Below, piece after piece: positions 59,023 through 64,000 of a stretch of 64,000 nucleotides of DNA; position 1 is the stretch's first letter, and every line of letters starts with the position of its first letter. This DNA is from an uncultured Pseudomonadota bacterium (lineage in GTDB: Bacteria > Myxococcota_A > Bradymonadia > Bradymonadales > Bradymonadaceae): the NCBI GenBank assembly GCA_913057905.1, contig CAJXPB010000001.1, forward strand, positions 496,001-560,000. Direction: 5' to 3'. A program made the translations under genes and the position numbers. Below the pieces are notes generated by a model. The model was not told the origin of the DNA, made no database searches, and worked only from the letters and a program-made list of their open reading frames with translations.

Positions 59023-59043
59023 CCCTCCTGGCGGAGCACGTAG

Positions 59044-60222
59044 ATGCGCTATTTCGACGACATCAAGGACTACGTCGGCTTTACCGAATCGGACACCCGG
59101 CGGCTCGAAGCCCTGTATCCGGTCGTCAAACCCCATTTCGAGACGACCGTCGACAAATTTTACACGGCACTCGAGCGCAACGAGCACACCCGTGAGGTCT
59201 TCGAGAGCCCCGAGCAGGTCGAACGGCTCCGGCATTCGCTGCACGATTGGCTCGACACCGTCTTCAGCGGCCCGCACGACGAATCGTATTTTACCCAGCG
59301 GCTCCGCATCGGCCGCCAACATGTCAACGTCGGGTTGCGCCCTCAGTACATGTTCGGAGCCATGAACATCGTGCGCATCGATCTGATCGACCACGTCCTC
59401 AACCACGATGAGCTCCCCGTCGATCGCGGGTCGGCCGTCGAGAGCATCGAACGCATCTTGGACCTGGAACTGTCGATCATGCTCCACTCCTACTGGGACG
59501 CGGTCATCGACGAAAAGTCCGAAGCCGCGGCCGCGCTCGCCAGTGGGCTCGCTCACGAGATCCGCAACCCGCTCAATGCCATCGGCCTGAACATGACGCT
59601 GCTGGAGCGTCGACTGAGCGGCGAGGTCGAACAGGAGGCCTTCCAGCCGATGCTCTCATCGATCCGTTCGGAGCTGCGCCGAATCGAGAGCCTCACAAAG
59701 GATATCCAGGACTTCGCCAAGCCGATGGAAGTTCAGCGGTCGTGGCACGACACCGGCGAGTTCTTCGAGGACCTCGAGATGCTCCACGGGCCGACCCTGG
59801 ACGACTCGGACATCGCGTTCGCGGTCGACGTCGATCGGCCCTGCCCGATCTACTGTGACCCCGATCGTCTCAAACAGGCACTGGTCAACCTGCTCAAGAA
59901 CGCCGTCGAGGCGATCGACGAGCGCGGTCGAATCGAACTGGTGGCGAAATGCGCGGGCCCCCGGACCATCATCGAGATCACCGACGACGGTGAGGGCATG
60001 CAGCCGACGGCCACCGACCAGGTCTTCGATCTCTTCTTCACCACCAAACCATCCGGGACCGGCATCGGTCTGCCAATCGTCAGAAAGATCATCGATGCCC
60101 ACCGCGGCTCGATCGACGTGAAATCGAGCCCGGGATCCGGCACCACCTTCCGCATCGTCATCCCGAACCCTCCCCAGGATGAGCACGAGCTGGGGGCAGA
60201 CAACGAGTCCACCGATGGATAA
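59044..60222 (+). CDS. Globin-coupled histidine kinase
   Basis: A 392-residue soluble sensor kinase. Residues ~1-150 are a protoglobin/globin-coupled-sensor domain (DYVGFTESDTRRLEALYP, HFETTVDKFYTAL, RIGRQH93VNVGLRPQYMFGAMN). His93 in this GRxHVxxGL block lines up with the proximal heme His of HemAT-type sensors. Residues ~160-225 form the HisKA dimer helix with phospho-His171 (SGLAHEIRNPLNAIGLNM), followed by HATPase_c (NLLKNAVEAIDERG, TDDGEGM, SGTGIGLPIVRKIID). It likely senses O2, NO or CO and phosphorylates the NtrC-type regulator whose gene overlaps its end by 8 bp. Confidence 0.93.
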   Translation: MRYFDDIKDYVGFTESDTRRLEALYPVVKPHFETTVDKFYTALERNEHTREVFESPEQVERLRHSLHDWLDTVFSGPHDESYFTQRLRIGRQHVNVGLRPQYMFGAMNIVRIDLIDHVLNHDELPVDRGSAVESIERILDLELSIMLHSYWDAVIDEKSEAAAALASGLAHEIRNPLNAIGLNMTLLERRLSGEVEQEAFQPMLSSIRSELRRIESLTKDIQDFAKPMEVQRSWHDTGEFFEDLEMLHGPTLDDSDIAFAVDVDRPCPIYCDPDRLKQALVNLLKNAVEAIDERGRIELVAKCAGPRTIIEITDDGEGMQPTATDQVFDLFFTTKPSGTGIGLPIVRKIIDAHRGSIDVKSSPGSGTTFRIVIPNPPQDEHELGADNESTDG

Positions 60223-61603
60223 CTCAAACGACACGCAGGGACGGATCCTGGTCGTCGACGACGAGGAGCGCGCCCGTGACGCCCTCACCAAACTTCTGGA
60301 GGGCTCCGGCTACGAGGTCCGCGGGGCCGCCGACGGGTTCAAGGCCCTCGGCGCACTCGAGGACTGGGAGTGTGACCTTCTGCTGACCGATCTGCGGATG
60401 CCGATGATGGACGGACTCGAATTGCTCGAGAAGGTCCAGGATCAGTATCCCGACATGGCGGCGATCGTGATCACCGCGTTCGGCAGCGTCGACAACGCCG
60501 TCCAGGCGATGAAGTCCGGCGCCGACCACTACGTCACCAAGCCGGTCGAATTCGACCAGGTCGAGGTGGTGGTCGAACGGGTCATGGAAAACCTGCAGAT
60601 GCGCCGGGAGCTCGAATCACTTCGAGACTCCCGTGAGACCGTCGACTCGGGTCCGAAGCTCGTCGGGAACAGCCCGTCGATGCAGCAGGTCGGCAAGATG
60701 ATCGAGCAGGTAGCTCCTGCACGTGCTACGGTGCTGATCACCGGAGAGAGCGGCACGGGAAAAGAGCTGGTGGCACGCCAGCTTCACACCAAGAGCAACC
60801 GGGCAGATAAACCGTTTGTGGAGCTGCACTGCGCGGCGCTGTCCCAAAACCTCCTCGAGAGCGAACTCTTCGGACACGAGAAAGGGGCATTTACCGGCGC
60901 GACTTCCCGGCGAGAGGGTCGATTCGAAGAAGCCGATGGTGGAACCCTGTTTCTCGATGAGATCGGCGAGATCTCGGAGGCGACTCAGGTCAAGTTGCTT
61001 CGATTCCTCCAGCAGCGCGAATTCGAGCGGGTCGGAGGCAACGAGACGCTGTCTGTCGATGTCCGCGTGGTCGCCGCGACGAATCGGGATCTGGAAGAGG
61101 CCGTCCGCCAGGGGGAGTTTCGAGAGGACCTCTATTTTCGGCTCAACGTGATCGACATTCAGTTGCCGCCGCTTCGCGCCCGTCGCGACGACATTCCCTT
61201 GCTCGTCAACCACTTCGTGGCGCAGTACGCCCGAGAGAACAACAAAGAGATCGACAGAGTCACTCCAGATGCGATGGGGCATCTGCGAAGCTACGATTGG
61301 CCGGGAAACGTCCGGGAGCTCGAAAATGTCATCGAACGCGCCGTCGTGTTGGCCACGGGATCCGAAATTGGTGTCGAACAGCTCCCCGGCGGATTCGGCA
61401 AAGCGCCCTTCGACAAGGATGTCGACATCCGCATCCCGGGGTCCACCCTCGAAGACATCGAACGCTACGCCCTGTTGAATACTTATGAATCGACCGGCGG
61501 GTCGACCTCGGAGACCGCCGATATCCTCGACATCAGCGTTCGAAAGGTTCAGTACAAGCTCAAAGAGTACCGGGAGAACTGGTCGGCAGATCCCGATGAA
61601 TGA
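60215..61603 (+). CDS. NtrC-type sigma-54 response regulator, partner of the globin-coupled kinase
   Basis: A 462-residue regulator. Receiver (~5-120): [10 protein letters not shown], phospho-Asp in [25 protein letters not shown]+ (~140-370): [44 protein letters not shown]. Fis-type HTH at the end ([26 protein letters not shown]). The ATG at 60215 lies inside the kinase end (8-bp overlap, ATGGATAA), so both are translated together. It should activate sigma-54 promoters; no such promoter is evident directly downstream, as the next gene is convergent and 3 bp away, so its targets lie elsewhere. Confidence 0.95.
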   Translation: MDNSNDTQGRILVVDDEERARDALTKLLEGSGYEVRGAADGFKALGALEDWECDLLLTDLRMPMMDGLELLEKVQDQYPDMAAIVITAFGSVDNAVQAMKSGADHYVTKPVEFDQVEVVVERVMENLQMRRELESLRDSRETVDSGPKLVGNSPSMQQVGKMIEQVAPARATVLITGESGTGKELVARQLHTKSNRADKPFVELHCAALSQNLLESELFGHEKGAFTGATSRREGRFEEADGGTLFLDEIGEISEATQVKLLRFLQQREFERVGGNETLSVDVRVVAATNRDLEEAVRQGEFREDLYFRLNVIDIQLPPLRARRDDIPLLVNHFVAQYARENNKEIDRVTPDAMGHLRSYDWPGNVRELENVIERAVVLATGSEIGVEQLPGGFGKAPFDKDVDIRIPGSTLEDIERYALLNTYESTGGSTSETADILDISVRKVQYKLKEYRENWSADPDE

Positions 61604-61606
61604 CCG

Positions 61607-63202
61607 TCAAGCAAGTCCCCAGTCTTGGAGTCGCCCGACGGCTGACTCCACACTGACCTCGGGTGGCTGGTCCGTTCGGACCCGGGCGCTTCGCTCCCTT
61701 TCGAAACGGTCGAGCGGCTCCCAGGACTGCTTCATGGAACGGTAGACCTCGACGCCGGCATCCGATGGATCACCCTCCCGCGCTTGCAGGCGGTCGACGA
61801 CGACCTCCTCGGCCGCCTCGCAGACCAGCAATCGACAGGGAACGCCCCATTCGACGGCCCGCTCAAAAAACCGGCTGCGACGATCGGCCCCGCGAAACGA
61901 GGCGTCGACGATAACCCGGTCCCCGTCAAAAAGACGGTCCCTCGCCCGCTGCAGACACGTCTCGTAGGTCCGCTCGGACCACTCCGGAGTATAGATCCCG
62001 TCGCCGATGTCGGCCTTCGCCGATTCACCCGGCTTCAGGCCCGCCAACTCCTTGCGGACCACGTCGGTATCGACGACGCGGAAGTCCCCGGCATCGGCCA
62101 GACCTCTCGCCAGAGTCGACTTCCCGGTTCCGGGAAGCCCTCCGACGAGGACCAACGCCGGTCGCCGACGAGCCGATTCCAGACGCCCCAGCCCCACCAT
62201 CCAGTGGCGCCTGGCCTTTGACCGTGCTTCGTCTCGGTCGGCCTCGTCGACCTCCTCCTCCAGCGCCTTCAGCCCCGATACCTTTGCCCGCACGGCCGCC
62301 CGATAGGCCACGTACAGGTCGACCAATTCCGTCGACTGCTCCTCCTGGGCGGCTTCCAGATAGGTCGCCACAAACTCGTTCGACAGCTTCCGATACCCAT
62401 GAGCCTCCAGGTCCATCGCCAAAAACGCGATGTCGGCAATGGGATCGGCGTAGCGGAACGCATCGTTGAACTCCACGCAATCGATAATTGAGAGCCGTTC
62501 GGTCTCTTCGTCGCCCAGAAAATAGACGTGCTCGAGGCGAAGGTCGCCGTGAGTATCGCGGATGACACCCGCGCGACTCCGATCGGCGATTCGGTCGCGA
62601 AGACGTCTCAATTCCGACCGTGTCAGTGTCTCAAATCGCTCGAACACCGACTCGCTGACGCAGGTGCCGACCTGCTCACGGGAGTCGTCGAAGTTGTCCA
62701 ACATATTCGCCGACACCGCCTCAGGCGAGGCATACTCCGCGATCTCGGGTCCCGTCGAAGCATCGGCGTAGAAGTCGGCGAGCCGGTGGGCGACCCGTCT
62801 CAATCTCGACCGAATCGCTTCACCCCCCCGGTTCTCGCGCAGTCGCGACTCGAGGTTGGCCTCCGGGGGAAGCCGCTCCATCTGAACGGCCCACTCCCGG
62901 ACCGCTCCGTCGCCGTCGACGACCAAGCCCGAATCGAGATCGCCGGTGATCGGTACGAGTCCATGATAAACGCCCGGCGCAAGACGGCGGTTTAGGTCGA
63001 CCTCACGGCGACAGAAGTGTTTTCGTCGCCGGAGGGTCGAGTAGTCGACGAATCCAAAATCGACCGGCTTTTTGATCTTGTAGGCGCGGTCGCCTGCCAG
63101 AAACACGACCGAAATATGGGTCTGATGGATCTCGACATCTTCAGGCGAGTGCGGATAGCTTTCGGGGCGGCGCAATTCAGTGATCAGATCCGGAAGGTCC
63201 AT
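61607..63202 (-). CDS. Aminoglycoside-phosphotransferase-like and P-loop kinase bifunctional protein
   Basis: A 531-residue protein from ATG 63202 with GGAGA 7 nt upstream. Residues ~1-330 are an APH-like domain (VVFLAGDRAYKIKKPVDFGFVDY, RDTHGDLRLEHVYFLGDEETERLSIIDCVEFNDAFRYADPIADIAFL, in parts, with the HGD and D of the Brenner motif). Residues ~350-510 have an AAA/gluconate-kinase-type P-loop (VLVGGLPGTGKSTLARGL). This arrangement is recorded in databases as a bifunctional aminoglycoside phosphotransferase/ATP-binding protein of unknown substrate. It may phosphorylate a small metabolite. Convergent with the regulator (3 bp) and divergent from the Ser/Thr kinase at 63408. Confidence 0.88.
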   Translation of the reverse strand: MDLPDLITELRRPESYPHSPEDVEIHQTHISVVFLAGDRAYKIKKPVDFGFVDYSTLRRRKHFCRREVDLNRRLAPGVYHGLVPITGDLDSGLVVDGDGAVREWAVQMERLPPEANLESRLRENRGGEAIRSRLRRVAHRLADFYADASTGPEIAEYASPEAVSANMLDNFDDSREQVGTCVSESVFERFETLTRSELRRLRDRIADRSRAGVIRDTHGDLRLEHVYFLGDEETERLSIIDCVEFNDAFRYADPIADIAFLAMDLEAHGYRKLSNEFVATYLEAAQEEQSTELVDLYVAYRAAVRAKVSGLKALEEEVDEADRDEARSKARRHWMVGLGRLESARRRPALVLVGGLPGTGKSTLARGLADAGDFRVVDTDVVRKELAGLKPGESAKADIGDGIYTPEWSERTYETCLQRARDRLFDGDRVIVDASFRGADRRSRFFERAVEWGVPCRLLVCEAAEEVVVDRLQAREGDPSDAGVEVYRSMKQSWEPLDRFERERSARVRTDQPPEVSVESAVGRLQDWGLA

Positions 63203-63333
63203 CAACCGTCTCCATCCGTCGGGGTCAAGTCTGTGCCGCAGCGAGGGTAACGTAGACGGGCCGGCAAAGTCGACGACAACCCAGAATCTGGCAGCGCCCC
63301 GGCGCGGTACTCGAGCCGATGCGCCGGCTCGAT

Positions 63334-63361
63334 TTGCGTTTTGCGCTCGTTAGCGTATTCT
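63334..63361 (+). promoter_or_regulatory. Possible sigma-70-like promoter of the zinc-ribbon kinase gene
   Basis: TTGCGT and TATTCT with a 16-bp gap lie about 45 bp before the ATG at 63408, in the 205-bp space between two divergent genes. Both boxes match the consensus at four of six or better. Chance matches are common, so this is a weak call. Confidence 0.3.
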
Positions 63362-63407
63362 TGAAGTCCGCTTCGATTGAAAGGGCGTAACTTGGGACAG
63401 TCACTCT

Positions 63408-64000
63408 ATGTCCACTGAGAACGCGGGCCTGGACAACGCAGACACGGCGCAATGGTCGGAAGATGCCCGGCTCCAGCACACCTGTATCTTCTGCTACACG
63501 GCTTTTGACGAAAACTCAGAGAGTTGCCCGACCTGCGGATCCGACCGTCCCGACCAGGGATGGACCCGCACCGAGACGCGGCCCGACCCTTGGCTTGGGC
63601 GGTCCCTGGCCGACCGATACCGACTTGTACAGAGACTTGGACGAGGCTCTGCCGGCGATGTCTACCGGGCGACCAAACCGCACATCGACGGACAATGGGC
63701 GATCAAAATGATCGTCACTCAGGGAGAGGGGGCCGACAGTGGGGGACGCACCCAGCGCGAACGCGCCGTCCGCGAGGTGCAGATACTCAGTTCGATCCCC
63801 AATCCCCACATTGTCGACTTTCACGACCTTCTGGAACTGCCCGGCGGCGTCCTCGCGGTCGTCATGGACTTCGTCGATGGCTCTCATCTGGGCGAGCTGC
63901 TCGCCTCGTGTGAACGATGCTCGATCGCACGGGCCGCACGCATCGCCACCGATATCGCCAGCGGACTGCGCGACGTCCATGCCCGAGGCGTCGTCCACCG
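63408..64000 (+). CDS. Ser/Thr protein kinase with N-terminal zinc ribbon (3' truncated by window edge)
   Basis: The frame is open to the window end; 197 full codons are visible. A zinc ribbon (C26-IF-C29 and C40-PT-C43) is at the N terminus. The Hanks-type kinase follows: glycine loop LGRGSAGDVYRA, Lys in QWAIKMIV, then helix and hinge region (VVMDFVDGSHLGELLA) and the start of the catalytic loop (ARGVVHR) at the edge. The domains after the loop, including the DFG motif and any membrane helix, are outside. Start ATG 63408 fits; no strong RBS is seen. It is divergent from the APH/P-loop gene. Confidence 0.88.
   Translation, partial: MSTENAGLDNADTAQWSEDARLQHTCIFCYTAFDENSESCPTCGSDRPDQGWTRTETRPDPWLGRSLADRYRLVQRLGRGSAGDVYRATKPHIDGQWAIKMIVTQGEGADSGGRTQRERAVREVQILSSIPNPHIVDFHDLLELPGGVLAVVMDFVDGSHLGELLASCERCSIARAARIATDIASGLRDVHARGVVH

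Overview
The window is a gene-dense, high-GC chromosomal stretch from a Gram-negative, aerobic, probably salt-exposed bacterium. TamB, an outer-membrane beta-barrel and several lipoboxes show a double membrane. The proteins are rich in Asp and Glu. Eukaryote-like Ser/Thr kinases, NtrC-type enhancer-binding proteins, a wax-ester synthase family enzyme, RCC1-like and lamin-tail lipoproteins with acidic linkers, and a Na+-type F1Fo ATPase together suggest the Myxococcota/Bradymonadales part of the former Deltaproteobacteria. That placement is an inference; no rRNA gene is present. I saw no insertion sequence, prophage, CRISPR array, rRNA or tRNA gene.

Layout. 0-16 kb: the 3' part of tamB, then a minus-strand run (RNA-specificity metallo-beta-lactamase, cystathionine gamma-synthase type enzyme, endonuclease IV, UDP-sugar pyrophosphorylase), then metal and heme genes on the plus strand (ZIP transporter, cytochrome c-FTR1 iron permease fusion, hemN, pirin). 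16-20 kb: an exported-protein island with a 30-cysteine repeat lipoprotein, a metzincin lipoprotein carrying a duplicated beta domain, and a lamin-tail lipoprotein with an acidic tandem repeat. 20-32 kb: aconitase, an unknown protein, a ComB-like phosphatase, an OpuB-type osmoprotectant ABC system, a Ser/Thr kinase, an outer-membrane protein and an S9 peptidase. 32-37 kb: a regulatory block in which an RpoH-like sigma gene has a near-perfect sigma-54 promoter and lies just downstream of an operon of wax-ester synthase/DGAT, membrane histidine kinase and NtrC-type regulator. 37-46 kb: a second ZIP transporter, two divergent SDR proteins, photolyase, a PHA-region protein overlapping a signal-less THI5/NMT1-like protein, an APC permease overlapping a USP-like protein, and YigZ. 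46-54 kb: an RCC1-like lipoprotein and the complete nine-gene N-ATPase operon in the order beta, epsilon, Q, R, a, c, b, alpha, gamma, with no delta. 54-64 kb: an HPF-cold-shock fusion, a P-type Ca2+ ATPase split by a one-base frameshift in a run of seven G, an AI-2E family protein, a globin-coupled histidine kinase with its NtrC-type regulator, an APH-like/P-loop kinase fusion, and the start of a zinc-ribbon Ser/Thr kinase.

How the genes may work together. The main theme is stress and ion homeostasis: Na+ export (N-ATPase), Ca2+ export, compatible-solute uptake, ribosome hibernation, an alternative sigma factor, DNA repair by photolyase and Nfo, and gas or redox sensing. A second theme is carbon storage (WS/DGAT and PHA-region protein). 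The most testable regulatory idea is a cascade in which an NtrC-type protein with sigma-54 drives the RpoH-like sigma factor.
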